From contig DJFQ01000101.1 of NCBI GenBank assembly GCA_002432095.1, positions 8,805 through 28,930 on the forward strand: DNA of 20,126 bases, read 5' to 3'. The stretch is from Marinagarivorans sp. UBA5868. GTDB taxonomy: Bacteria; Pseudomonadota; Gammaproteobacteria; Pseudomonadales; Cellvibrionaceae. Both the position numbers and the translations under genes were made by a program. The notes under the pieces are model-generated. The model had not been told where the DNA came from and did no database searches. It worked only from the letters and a program-made list of their open reading frames with translations. This document shows positions 1 to 7,979 of this stretch, piece by piece (within the stretch, counting starts at the first letter, position 1; each line of letters begins with the position of its first letter).

Positions 1-231
1 CATTTCAAAAATATTACCGGGCTCAGTCCGCTGCAATATCAGAAATCGTTACGCCTACTCGCCGCTCGTACCCTAATGACGGCAGAAGCCTTGGATGCGG
101 CAACCAGCGCTTATCGCGTTGGCTACGAAAGCACTTCTCAATTTAGCCGTGAATATGCCCGCATGTTTGGCAACCCACCGGCTCGCGACGTAAGCCTGCT
201 GAAACAAAGCAAAAACTGGCAAACCATGTAA
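1..231 (+). CDS. AraC-family transcriptional regulator, C-terminal fragment (5' end outside window)
   Basis: The first 76 codons read open from the window edge to TAA at 229-231. The peptide starts [15 protein letters not shown] and continues with [19 protein letters not shown], the typical end of the first helix-turn-helix and the whole second one of the AraC/XylS DNA-binding domain, including the signature 'GYES-SQFSREY---FG-PP-RD'. The family binds DNA near promoters as an activator or repressor; the effector-binding N-terminal domain lies upstream, so the ligand cannot be guessed. The Q-Y-Q-K-S-L-R-L-L style resembles regulators that carry an AraC-type cupin N-terminal domain (inference). 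The gene points toward the convergent DUF5666 gene, so they are not co-transcribed. Confidence 0.93.
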   Translation, partial: HFKNITGLSPLQYQKSLRLLAARTLMTAEALDAATSAYRVGYESTSQFSREYARMFGNPPARDVSLLKQSKNWQTM

Positions 232-260
232 TCAATACGCAGAATTAAAATGACTAAATT

Positions 261-317
261 GTTTGATGGTTGTAGGTCGGTTTGATGGTTGCAGGTCGGT
301 TTGATGGTTGTAGGTCG
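261..317. repeat. Three tandem copies of a 19-bp repeat
   Basis: The unit gtttgatggttgtaggtcg occurs at 261-279, 280-298 and 299-317; the middle copy differs by one base (t to c at position 12 of the unit). It lies 29 bp after the AraC stop codon, between two convergent genes. The rest of 232-473 shows no gene and no clear terminator hairpin. Confidence 0.95.
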
Positions 318-473
318 AGTCGACGCGGAAAATGCGTTGCCGCTCTTCAGAAAATACCGCCTGCGAATTAAAGTCGCGATCAAGAACAAAATATTGCGGT
401 AATTACCAGTTCGGAATTAACTGTGCTTCTAAACGGACAGCCAACTGCCGCAATCTCGCTTTGCTTTCAGGCA

Positions 474-1976
474 TCAGCGGTCCGCGCCCGGTGGTGGGGG
501 CGGCATGTCCCGCGGTTTGCCCTCACCGCACTCAAAAAACACCCGCGGGTCGCACGGTGGGCTGGGGCGAACATGCACGTGAATTGCGCGAAATTGTCCG
601 CCGCCGGTATAAAAGCCTTCCACGTCCACCTCGGTTTCTACATCTTGATGATCGCGCAACGCCGTCCATTCATGTTCCGGCAATTCGCTACCGTCGACAT
701 AAATAGTACCGATATAAAATCCCTGTCCATCTTCCACCTGGGTGGGCTGGCCGCGCAGCAAATCCGGCGGTCCGCCCATGGGTCCGCCGCGGCGCATAAT
801 GCGGGTCACATGCCAAACTCCATCGACACTGACCGCAAAAACTTCGATCTCCTCACCCGTGCGTAAGCTGTCGAAATTAAAATAGCGCTCCATGGACGGA
901 GAGTCGTCTTTAAATTGCGTGAACTTGGTGACTTGAAACGTTGCGTCGAGCAATTCAAAGCTACGGCTTTCCACGTCAATGTCGTTGATCACACCTCTGA
1001 ACCGGCTGGTGTTGAGCGGCTTGATATGGATTCGCTCGGCCTGCAACACACCCTGATCCACAGGTCCAAAAGCCACCACCTGCATACCCGCGAGAATATT
1101 CTCGGCAACGCCATGTTCGATCTCGGCATTTTGCAGCGTCACCGGCGTTCCGTGAAGGGTAAAACTAGTGCCGGGAACCAGGTCGCGTACCACGCCTTCC
1201 AGACTGGTGTAACGGCTCTCGCCTGCCGGACGGGAAACAAATTCCACGCGAATCGCCTGCAACGTTTGCGCGCCGGCCGGTACGGTTCCGACAACTCGCA
1301 CACGTTTACCGGCCGCAAGATCCGCGGCGGTGCCACGAATAAAATCCGCAGTGGAGATATGCACGCTCAATTCATTGAGTACCAACATCTGCGCGGCCTC
1401 ATCTACCGAGCTGATATAGCCTTCCACTTGCAACACATCGGCGGTAACGTCGATCACTTGCTGCGCCACGTAGGTGCCGGTAATCAATCCGTTATCGGTG
1501 ACAAATCCGCTGACGCTCAGGCCAATTCCCGCCGCAATATCTTCGAAGCTGGTGCCAACAAATGTGGCGTCCTCGTTGATATAAACGGTCTGCCCGAGCA
1601 CCCGCAGGGCTTTTCGCCCGCGGCCCACATCCGCAACGGATTCAACAATACCCAAGAGCACCCGCTCTGCCTGAATGGATTGAGCTATCCCTGTTTTGCC
1701 ATCGGGGCCAACTTCGCCGATCACCTGGACGACCATTCCCACGGCGAGGGCTGCCTCTGTCGCGGATTCGCCGGAAATTTCCACCTCAGCGGTGTCGGTG
1801 TCAAAGTGCACGCCGTTTACGTAGATGCTGCCGAATCCGGAAACCGTTCCGTAAGCGGATGCCAGGGTAACTCTGTCGCCGGTGCCTTCAATGCCGGCGT
1901 TTTCGTTTTTCGTCGCGGATTCACATCCACTCAATAAAAGCACGCCAACGACACAAGATCGGAATAGAGATTTCAT
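474..1976 (-). CDS. DUF5666 repeat lipoprotein
   Basis: This 500-residue protein begins with a lipoprotein signal peptide, lipobox L15-S-G-C18, so it should be lipid-anchored in the envelope. The body is made of about five to six beta-rich units of 65-75 residues (roughly 41-107, 108-175, 183-247, 256-319, 325-396 and a last divergent one at 418-470), each with the pattern 'G-V---------F-L-G--V-----A-------L--GM-V-V-G--'. This matches the DUF5666 family, whose function is unknown. Residues 396-412 are Gly/Pro/Arg-rich, and the tail has a short His pair (HVHV), two cysteines (C475, C483) and a run of five prolines. The ATG overlaps the TGA of the upstream DUF6502 gene by 4 bp, so the two are translationally coupled. 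No catalytic motif is visible. Confidence 0.88.
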   Translation of the reverse strand: MKSLFRSCVVGVLLLSGCESATKNENAGIEGTGDRVTLASAYGTVSGFGSIYVNGVHFDTDTAEVEISGESATEAALAVGMVVQVIGEVGPDGKTGIAQSIQAERVLLGIVESVADVGRGRKALRVLGQTVYINEDATFVGTSFEDIAAGIGLSVSGFVTDNGLITGTYVAQQVIDVTADVLQVEGYISSVDEAAQMLVLNELSVHISTADFIRGTAADLAAGKRVRVVGTVPAGAQTLQAIRVEFVSRPAGESRYTSLEGVVRDLVPGTSFTLHGTPVTLQNAEIEHGVAENILAGMQVVAFGPVDQGVLQAERIHIKPLNTSRFRGVINDIDVESRSFELLDATFQVTKFTQFKDDSPSMERYFNFDSLRTGEEIEVFAVSVDGVWHVTRIMRRGGPMGGPPDLLRGQPTQVEDGQGFYIGTIYVDGSELPEHEWTALRDHQDVETEVDVEGFYTGGGQFRAIHVHVRPSPPCDPRVFFECGEGKPRDMPPPPPGADR

Positions 1977-2839
1977 TGGATTTTTTTCTCTGCGTTTTCG
2001 TCCGGGCTGGGGCCTTCCAGGTAATACACGCCCACGCCGACGCGGAAAAGTTGTTGATCGGCAGTACCCAATGCGTTGTGCTGCACCTGCCCTTTTTGTT
2101 GTTCAAATTCGCTGAGCCATTCATTGATTTGCAGCAGCAGCGCCTGGCCCTCCGCCCGGCAGCGCCGGCGGATTTCATCGAGATCCTCAGCTGAAATATT
2201 GTTGTAGGAAACGGTTTGCTGCAGAAACGGACCAGGGGGTTCGCGGCCTATGTTGTGATCCATAGTCTTTAACAAATCGGCCGCTGCAGTGCCGAAGATG
2301 CGCAAGTTCTCACGCATATCGGTGATGGGCACATAAGCTTTCACGAGCAGCCGCACCTGGTCCCCTTCGCGCTCGACGGCATGAATGCGTACCAACTCGT
2401 CAAGCAGCGCCCGCACCGGAACATCACTGGAATACTCCTTGGCTAAGGTCGTAAAACTATCGGGCAGGGTCGCCTGATCTTCCACCAACAGAGGTTTAGG
2501 TGTGCCTGTCTCGTTGTGAAAGCGTGCATCGTTGGTCCAGGCGGTAATGACCCGCGCTGCCGGATTGGGCGAATCCAGACTCTGGTCGGATAAGGGGTGG
2601 GGGCGGTCTTTCAACTTGGCGATGTCTTTTCGATTGATTCCCGTCAGCACCGCCGTGCGTGAATGGCTGGGCTTGCGCCCCGGCAGAGAAAATTCTTCTT
2701 CCGCCACATCCACAAAAACATTGCGCGCCACATCGGAAAAAGCCCGGTACGACATGCCATGGCGCAGCAACAGGCGCACCATGGGTCGGAGAACTTTGTA
2801 AAGCGCGCGCACCAGCGCCTGATGTGCTGAGTCTGTCAT
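1973..2839 (-). CDS. DUF6502 family protein, possible DNA-binding regulator
   Basis: This 288-residue cytoplasmic protein has no signal peptide or membrane segment. The N-terminal part (residues 8-77) contains a helical stretch GMSYRAFSDVARNVFVDVA followed by SRTAVLTGINRKDIAKL. That arrangement, 'S---R-A-LTG--RKD--', is characteristic of DUF6502 and reads like a helix-turn-helix or winged-helix fold (inference). The C-terminal half is helical and charged. It is the first gene of a two-gene operon with the DUF5666 lipoprotein (overlap 1973-1976, ATGA). The ribosome binding site is weak. A regulatory role for the neighbouring lipoproteins is plausible but not shown by the sequence. Confidence 0.82.
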   Translation of the reverse strand: MTDSAHQALVRALYKVLRPMVRLLLRHGMSYRAFSDVARNVFVDVAEEEFSLPGRKPSHSRTAVLTGINRKDIAKLKDRPHPLSDQSLDSPNPAARVITAWTNDARFHNETGTPKPLLVEDQATLPDSFTTLAKEYSSDVPVRALLDELVRIHAVEREGDQVRLLVKAYVPITDMRENLRIFGTAAADLLKTMDHNIGREPPGPFLQQTVSYNNISAEDLDEIRRRCRAEGQALLLQINEWLSEFEQQKGQVQHNALGTADQQLFRVGVGVYYLEGPSPDENAEKKIQ

Positions 2840-3085
2840 CGAACCAATCGCACCAATGCCATAAATGCCATAAACGAACCCTTATTGCCTCTGCGAAGCG
2901 AAGGCGATTATGGGACAAATACGTCAAAAAATCGCCTCACTCCCATAAATATGTGAATCAGTCGATCTTACGCAAGCTGTATTTGGGATTATAGTGTCAA
3001 AACCAAGCCGTTTTGGACGCACTCATACGGCGAGGAAACACCAGCGTTATTTGAGCTGATTAAAATCCTTAGGAGAAACAAGACC
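2840..3085. promoter_or_regulatory. Divergent intergenic region between DUF6502 and DUF4382 genes
   Basis: These 246 bp must hold the promoters for both directions. For the rightward gene, TATAGT at 2990-2995 is a possible -10 box, with a poor -35. For the leftward gene CATAAT (minus strand, 2907-2912) is a possible -10 box, also without a good -35; TTGACG (minus, 2922-2927) is too close to it to be its partner. A 9-bp direct repeat, atgccataa, is at 2856-2864 and 2865-2873, just upstream of the DUF6502 start. The DUF4382 ribosome binding site AGGAG is at 3071-3075. Confidence 0.45.
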
Positions 3086-4324
3086 ATGTTCCTAAAAAAA
3101 ACATTAGCAATGAGCATCCTGACCGTACCCGCTTTGATGTTGAGCGGCTGTGGCGGTGATGGCACTACGACGCAAAACACGACAAGTTCCGTCCCATTCA
3201 CTCTGGCACTGACCGACGGGCCAGTGGATTCCGCTATGGCGGTTGTCATCGAATTGACCGGCGTAGCCATCAAACCAAAAGAAGGCGAAACCATAGAAGT
3301 GGAATTCGAAACCCCTAGAAGTATCGATTTGCTGCAACTGCAAGATGGGGTTGTGACCGATTTGATCAGCGACTTGGAGTTGGCACCCGGCGATTACCAC
3401 GGCGTGTACTTGCACATTAACGCGGTGAAAGACGACGTTATGGACTCGTATGTGGAGCTGGAAGACGGCACCACGGTAGAGCTCCAACTTCAGGGCAATG
3501 CGGATCACGGTCTGCACATCACCAAACAATTCACGTTGACTGAAGGGGAACCCGCGGATTTCACCATCGACTTCGATCTGCGAAAGTCCCTGAACCAGCG
3601 CGAGGGCTACATCGAACTCAAACCGCATCTGCACTTGGTGCATAACCACCGCGCAGGCCACGTGCATGGCGACCTGGACTCCGCGTTGGTTGCAGACATG
3701 TGCGCCGACCCATCCGTTGAGCTGGGCGCGGTATACGTGTACAGCGGCGCGGACGCAACGCCCACCGACGTAAACGGAAGCGAAGCGGACCCTGTTGCCA
3801 GCGCACTGGTGAAACTGGCACCGCATGGTGAATACCGTTACCACGTGGGATTCCTGGAAGCCGGCGAATACACCGTGGCCTACACCTGTGACGCCGCGTC
3901 CGATAACCCGGAAGAAGTCAACGAGCTGAACTTTGCTGTGTTAGAGCCAATTACCATCGAAGCACGCACGGAGCACGAACATCCTTTCCCGCCTACCGCA
4001 CCCCATGAAATGTGGGATGAAAGTGTGTGTGATCGCATTCTCGACAGCGAATCCACCGATGAAGAAACCCCAACCCCTGTCGAAGGCGAAAGTGAAGGTG
4101 AAGAAGAGAGCGTGGAAACCCCCGTTCGTCCTATCCCTCCACATCTGCAACATTGGTGTGAGACGGGTGAAAAAGACTGGCATCCCCGCCCCGGCCGCGG
4201 TGATGACGCAGATGGCGAGCCCGTCGACCCACCGGTTCCACCCACAAACGATGAAGACGCAGACAACGAAGGAGATGTGACAGAGGAAGAAGCCGGAGAC
4301 GAAACCGCTGATCCAGTGGTGTAA
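3086..4324 (+). CDS. DUF4382 lipoprotein with acidic C-terminal tail
   Basis: This 412-residue protein starts with a lipoprotein signal peptide, lipobox L19-S-G-C22. Residues about 36-190 form a DUF4382 domain: it opens with PFTLALTDGPVDSAMAVVIEL, contains the family-typical LAPGDYHGVYLHI at 99-111, and closes with EGYIELKPHLHLV. A histidine cluster follows directly (six His between 181 and 194). Residues 205-293 look like a second beta-sandwich, and 295-412 is a disordered tail very rich in Glu, Asp and Pro. The function of DUF4382 is unknown. The gene is divergent from DUF6502/DUF5666 and ends 53 bp before a strong terminator, so it is monocistronic. AGGAG lies 10 bp before the ATG. Confidence 0.88.
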   Translation: MFLKKTLAMSILTVPALMLSGCGGDGTTTQNTTSSVPFTLALTDGPVDSAMAVVIELTGVAIKPKEGETIEVEFETPRSIDLLQLQDGVVTDLISDLELAPGDYHGVYLHINAVKDDVMDSYVELEDGTTVELQLQGNADHGLHITKQFTLTEGEPADFTIDFDLRKSLNQREGYIELKPHLHLVHNHRAGHVHGDLDSALVADMCADPSVELGAVYVYSGADATPTDVNGSEADPVASALVKLAPHGEYRYHVGFLEAGEYTVAYTCDAASDNPEEVNELNFAVLEPITIEARTEHEHPFPPTAPHEMWDESVCDRILDSESTDEETPTPVEGESEGEEESVETPVRPIPPHLQHWCETGEKDWHPRPGRGDDADGEPVDPPVPPTNDEDADNEGDVTEEEAGDETADPVV

Positions 4325-4377
4325 GTAAGCGGTTTTCACCAGCGATTTTACCTTTCTTCGATTGGCGCCCTGCCAAT

Positions 4378-4407
4378 CCCCGCTTGCTCTGCAAGCGGGG
4401 CTTTTTT
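4378..4407 (+). terminator. Intrinsic terminator of the DUF4382 gene
   Basis: A perfect 10-bp GC-rich stem (4378-4387 with 4391-4400), loop TCT, is followed by six T at 4402-4407. It starts 53 bp after the DUF4382 stop codon and separates that gene from the MFS gene. Confidence 0.93.
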
Positions 4408-4621
4408 GCCCTCCCGTCATCCTCATTCCGCTTTCCATCACAAAAGTCATTGCGATAGCCCGCCCTGTTTAATAGGCTGAGCGCCCTGCGAAGTCCACTG
4501 GCAGAGGCAGTGTCGAAAGAGCGCAGCGGCCATGTCGAAAGCCAATACGGCCAATCGACTAACCGTCGTTCAGCGGCCCATCCGCATCTACTGCTACGCC
4601 ATTATTCATTGAGCTGTTTTT

Positions 4622-5848
4622 ATGACGCATTCCGCCCCATCGGATCCACTCCCCAACAAAGAATTCATCGTCTTAATGGCCGCCATCATGTCGGTGGTCG
4701 CACTCTCCATCGATGCCATGCTGCCTGCGCTTGGAGTGATCGGCGCCGACCTGGGCATTCAAAATCCCAATCATGCGCAATTTATTATCAGCGCTATTTT
4801 TGGCGGCATGGCGGTGGGCCAGTTGGTCTGCGGTCCGCTATCGGATGCACTGGGGCGTAAGCGTCTGTTGATCGGCACCTTTTTGCTGTATCTGGTGGGC
4901 ACGTTTATTTGCTGGTCTGCAAATAGCCTGGAACAAATGTTAATTGGTCGCATAATTCAGGGATTTGCCGCCGCTGGGCCATATGTTTCAACGTTATCCA
5001 TTGTGCGTGACTGCTACAGCGGCTACGCCATGGCCCGCATTATGTCCCTGGTGATGATGATTTTTATTATGGTGCCTGTAGTCGCACCCACGCTGGGTCA
5101 ATTAATGCTGCGTATCGGCTCATGGCATACGGTTTTCAGTTTGTTATTTTTTTATGCCTTGGCGGTATTGTTGTGGGTAATTGTACGGTTAAAGGAAACC
5201 TTACCTCCGGCACGGCGAGTGGCCTTTTCCGCGAAAAATATTCGTCACGGAGCTTTTACTGTTTTAAGTAATCGCACCACCGTCTGCTATATGATCTGCG
5301 CCGGTTTGGTGTTCGGCGCGCTACTGGGGTATCTGAATTCCTGCCTGCAAATCTTTCAAACTATTTATCAGGCCGGCGATGCGTTCGCCCTGTATTTTGG
5401 CGCCCTCGCCTTTACGCTGGGCATTTCCTCGCTGTTGAATTCCCAACTGGTGCAGCGCTTTGGTCCAAGGGTTATTTGTATTGCAGCCATCAGCGCCATG
5501 GTCGCAACTTCCGCAGTACTACTGGCGTTACAATTTTTTATGTCTACGCCGCTGTGGCTCTTCATGGTGTATGCCTCTGCCATTTTTTTCTGCTTTGGCC
5601 TGCTGTTCGGTAATTTAAATGCTTTGGCAATGGAACCCATGGGTGACATCGCCGGCATCGCCTCTGCGCTGATCGGCGCACTGTCTTCGGTAATCTCCAT
5701 CTCCGCCGGGACTTTTATCGGTCAGATGTTTAATCAAACCCTGATTCCGCTTATCGCAGGTTTTTTGGCACTCAGCCTTTTGGCGCTACTGGTGATATTT
5801 GTTGTGAAGAACGAACCTGCGGAAGCGTCGGTCGCTTTAGCGGAATAA
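4622..5848 (+). CDS. Bcr/CflA-family multidrug MFS exporter
   Basis: This 408-residue inner-membrane protein has about 12 hydrophobic segments, the usual size for the DHA1 Bcr/CflA group of proton-driven drug exporters. Seen in the sequence: LSIDAMLPAL in helix 1 with D31 (typical of Bcr/CflA), motif A G71-PLSDALGRKR81 between helices 2 and 3, R-IQG-AAA at the start of helix 4, and VPVVAPTLGQ in helix 5 (motif C-like). Substrates cannot be read from sequence; known relatives export bicyclomycin, chloramphenicol or other small molecules. The upstream region holds a weak ribosome binding site and the terminator of the previous gene, so it likely has its own promoter. No terminator with a T-tract is evident directly downstream. 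Confidence 0.92.
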   Translation: MTHSAPSDPLPNKEFIVLMAAIMSVVALSIDAMLPALGVIGADLGIQNPNHAQFIISAIFGGMAVGQLVCGPLSDALGRKRLLIGTFLLYLVGTFICWSANSLEQMLIGRIIQGFAAAGPYVSTLSIVRDCYSGYAMARIMSLVMMIFIMVPVVAPTLGQLMLRIGSWHTVFSLLFFYALAVLLWVIVRLKETLPPARRVAFSAKNIRHGAFTVLSNRTTVCYMICAGLVFGALLGYLNSCLQIFQTIYQAGDAFALYFGALAFTLGISSLLNSQLVQRFGPRVICIAAISAMVATSAVLLALQFFMSTPLWLFMVYASAIFFCFGLLFGNLNALAMEPMGDIAGIASALIGALSSVISISAGTFIGQMFNQTLIPLIAGFLALSLLALLVIFVVKNEPAEASVALAE

Positions 5849-5988
5849 CATTCAGCCGACCGACACATGCGCCGAAACGCCGGTATTACCCTCCGGCCCA
5901 GTTCAGCGGATACAAAAATTCGATGGCGCCGCCTACAGCTCCGCTACAGTTAAATCCATTAAGGTGAAATATTTCATTCAACTCTCTT

Positions 5989-6016
5989 TTGCAGCAAAAA
6001 AGCTGATGCTTATACT
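5989..6016 (+). promoter_or_regulatory. Candidate sigma70 promoter in the 5849-6131 gap
   Basis: TTGCAG (5989-5994) and TATACT (6011-6016) are separated by 16 bp. The predicted start of transcription is near 6022-6024. The next gene to the right is on the opposite strand, so any transcript would be a short RNA ending at the hairpin at 6061-6085. Confidence 0.4.
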
Positions 6017-6060
6017 GATCATATGAGGATATTAGTGAGAGAAGTAGTGACAACCAGCTC

Positions 6061-6085
6061 AACAGGCGACTGATAGTCGCCTGTT
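6061..6085 (+). terminator. Strong hairpin, possible terminator of a small RNA
   Basis: AACAGGCGACT (6061-6071) pairs perfectly with AGTCGCCTGTT (6075-6085) around the loop GAT. The following bases on the + strand (ctgttgcttt) are only moderately T-rich; on the - strand no T-tract follows. A second hairpin, TTTAGC/GCTAAA (6093-6098 with 6103-6108), lies just after. It may instead mark the 3' end of the leftward TonB operon, which stops at 6132. Confidence 0.4.
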
Positions 6086-6131
6086 CTGTTGCTTTAGCCG
6101 GAGCTAAAACCGCGCCTCAAGCGCATCACTA

Positions 6132-6563
6132 CTATTGAGGGTTACTCATCTGTTCAACATTCTCCGACATCTCATGGCCTTCCTCCATGCCCTTGACGCT
6201 CTCGATTCTCCGTTCCAGACTGAATTTACCAAATTTATAACCACGTTCATATTCAGCGCGCAGCTCCGCTGGGCATGTATCGCGACGCGACTGACGCGCA
6301 TATCCATGTGCATAACCCTGGTCATAGGTACAGAATTCGGCGACACCTTTACCATACCCGGCAACGTAAGCATTCATGGCGTCTGCCTCGAGCCGATCTC
6401 CACAACGATTACGATATTGATCAAATTCTCTAACCGATTCACCGGCCACGGCGGTTTTATAACCTTCGGCAGCCCAATCAACTCCAGAACACTGAATGTT
6501 TTTTACATTGCCGCCGCAACCGGCCACAGTTGCAAACACTATACATATACCTAACTGACGCAT
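6132..6563 (-). CDS. DUF2799 domain lipoprotein
   Basis: The 143-residue product has a short lipoprotein signal peptide with lipobox V13-A-G-C16. After it come C-SGVDWAAEGYKTAV and G-G---AYVAGYGKGVAEFCTYDQGYAHG, the pattern of DUF2799: repeated 'G-x-x-x-A' and 'W---G' units with conserved cysteines. DUF2799 proteins are small envelope lipoproteins of unknown function. It is the last gene of the TonB operon: its ribosome binding site GAGGGG overlaps the stop codon of the TPR gene, and the gap is 15 bp. Its link to the TonB complex is inferred from position only. Confidence 0.82.
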   Translation of the reverse strand: MRQLGICIVFATVAGCGGNVKNIQCSGVDWAAEGYKTAVAGESVREFDQYRNRCGDRLEADAMNAYVAGYGKGVAEFCTYDQGYAHGYARQSRRDTCPAELRAEYERGYKFGKFSLERRIESVKGMEEGHEMSENVEQMSNPQ

Positions 6564-6578
6564 GTCGGGATCCCCTCT

Positions 6579-7964
6579 TTATGTTGACTTTTGAGCCTTG
6601 ATGATATTTTCGAGTGTTTCAATATTATCTTTTATATAAAGCAGATCTGGGAATTTCTGCAGCACCGCATGCAGTTGCTTAAGTGCCGACTCATACTCCT
6701 GCATATGAACATAAAGCTGAGCTCGACCGAGCAGAGCCTGCTTCTCCACCTGGGCAACAGCTTCCGCCCGCATAAGCAACAGTTCCGCCTCCACGTACTT
6801 TTTTTGCTGAATTAAAAATGACGCTTGCGTGATAAGCGCGTCCCCATTGGTGGGGTCCAGCTCAAGCGCTCGCTTAAATGCAGCTTCAGCCGGAGCAACC
6901 CTGCCTTTATGAGCTTCAATTTGCGCAATTTTCAGGTAGTACTGACTTTGCTCATCCTGGGTCAACCGCGGCAAATTTCCTTCAACCAATTTGAGCATCT
7001 GCTCGGCCTTATTCCACATGTTCTTTTGCGTTAACCAAACAAAATATTCCGCTATGTTAGCAATGTCGAAATTGTTCTTCTGAAGGCCTTCATTAAGTAG
7101 CTCAATCGCACGGTCATAGCTACCAAGTTGAAGGTGAAGCTGTGCCAAGGTCTTTCGATTGCGGAGGTCCTTATCCCCCAGAAGAATCGCCATTTCGAGG
7201 CTGGCGAGTGCAGTCCTGTAATTTTCGCTGTTGAGAGCCAGAGCCGCTTGATTTAACCACAAGCTGGAAGTTTCCGGCTTTCGGCTGATCATATCCTTGA
7301 GCAATGCCTCGGCCGCCTCAAACATGCGTGCCTGCGTTAAAGCCGCTAGCAAGCCTTGTTGCCACTGCATATTCTCTGGCTCAAGAGCTGCAGCCTGCTG
7401 GTAACTGCTAATCGCACTGTAAGCGCCAAAGAGCGTGAGATTTAAGTATCCCAATTGGCCATGAATCAAAGCGTCGTTGGAGCCGAGCGCAACTGCACGG
7501 GCGAAATGTTGTCGGGCCTTTTCGGGACGTTCCGTAGCGAGATAAAGTTGGCCCAAATCACTGTGAGCTCGGACCAACTGCGGCATACGCTTTAGCGCAT
7601 CGACATACGTCGCCTCGGCTTTATCGTACATCTCCAGAGAAAAATAGACCTGCGCCTGTAACATCAACATAGCTGGGCTCAACTCGATGGAGTAAAACTT
7701 CTCCAGTTCAGCCAATACTTCTTTGCGTTTTCCAGCATCTAGCAATTCCCGCAAATACTCAGCCTGCTCATATTCGTCAGGTGCAATAGATGCTTCACGC
7801 TCTTGATAAGGGCCAGAAAATTGCGGCAAGACAAATGTGGGTTTGTCGAATTGAATTTTCAGCTCGGACGTATTCGCCAGTCCACCCTCACTGAATAGCA
7901 AAGCGGCGCCGCCTATCATCACGAATTTTGGATCGAAATAGCGGAACAACGATCTCGTCCGCAT
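6579..7964 (-). CDS. TPR-repeat protein of the TonB2-type cluster
   Basis: This 461-residue protein has an N-terminal hydrophobic segment (about residues 15-30, ending GGLA) that looks like a signal peptide, so the repeats are periplasmic. From about residue 60 to 455 it is a chain of roughly ten tetratricopeptide units, seen as repeated 'A---Y--AL----' helices such as YDKAEATYVDALKRMPQ, YDRAIELLNEGLQ and PAEAAFKRALELDPTNGDAL. TPR arrays hold protein complexes together. The gene starts 15 bp after the tonB stop with a good GAGGA ribosome binding site. TPR genes commonly sit next to tonB in TonB2/TtpC clusters, so a scaffold role for the complex is likely. Confidence 0.87.
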   Translation of the reverse strand: MRTRSLFRYFDPKFVMIGGAALLFSEGGLANTSELKIQFDKPTFVLPQFSGPYQEREASIAPDEYEQAEYLRELLDAGKRKEVLAELEKFYSIELSPAMLMLQAQVYFSLEMYDKAEATYVDALKRMPQLVRAHSDLGQLYLATERPEKARQHFARAVALGSNDALIHGQLGYLNLTLFGAYSAISSYQQAAALEPENMQWQQGLLAALTQARMFEAAEALLKDMISRKPETSSLWLNQAALALNSENYRTALASLEMAILLGDKDLRNRKTLAQLHLQLGSYDRAIELLNEGLQKNNFDIANIAEYFVWLTQKNMWNKAEQMLKLVEGNLPRLTQDEQSQYYLKIAQIEAHKGRVAPAEAAFKRALELDPTNGDALITQASFLIQQKKYVEAELLLMRAEAVAQVEKQALLGRAQLYVHMQEYESALKQLHAVLQKFPDLLYIKDNIETLENIIKAQKST

Positions 7965-7979
7965 AAGTATTTCCTCGGA

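Noticed and set aside
261..317. CRISPR array
   Set aside because: Repeats abut directly without spacers and only three copies exist.
138..389. Minus-strand frame of 83 codons across the AraC end and the 19-bp repeats
   Set aside because: It overlaps the AraC DNA-binding domain and owes its length to the repeat array.
332..866. Two + strand frames at the end of the DUF5666 gene
   Set aside because: They overlap the coding 3' end on the other strand and resemble no protein family.
915..1937. Long + strand open frame (340 codons) opposite the DUF5666 gene
   Set aside because: It is the antisense of a clear lipoprotein gene, its product is His/Asn/Arg-rich without any known motif, and no ribosome binding site precedes it.
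3104..3844. 246-codon minus-strand frame opposite DUF4382
   Set aside because: Antisense shadow of a gene with signal peptide, good ribosome binding site and terminator; composition is not protein-like.
5905..5925. GCCGG/CCGGC stem after the MFS gene as its terminator
   Set aside because: The stem is only 5 bp around a 9-base loop and no T-tract follows.
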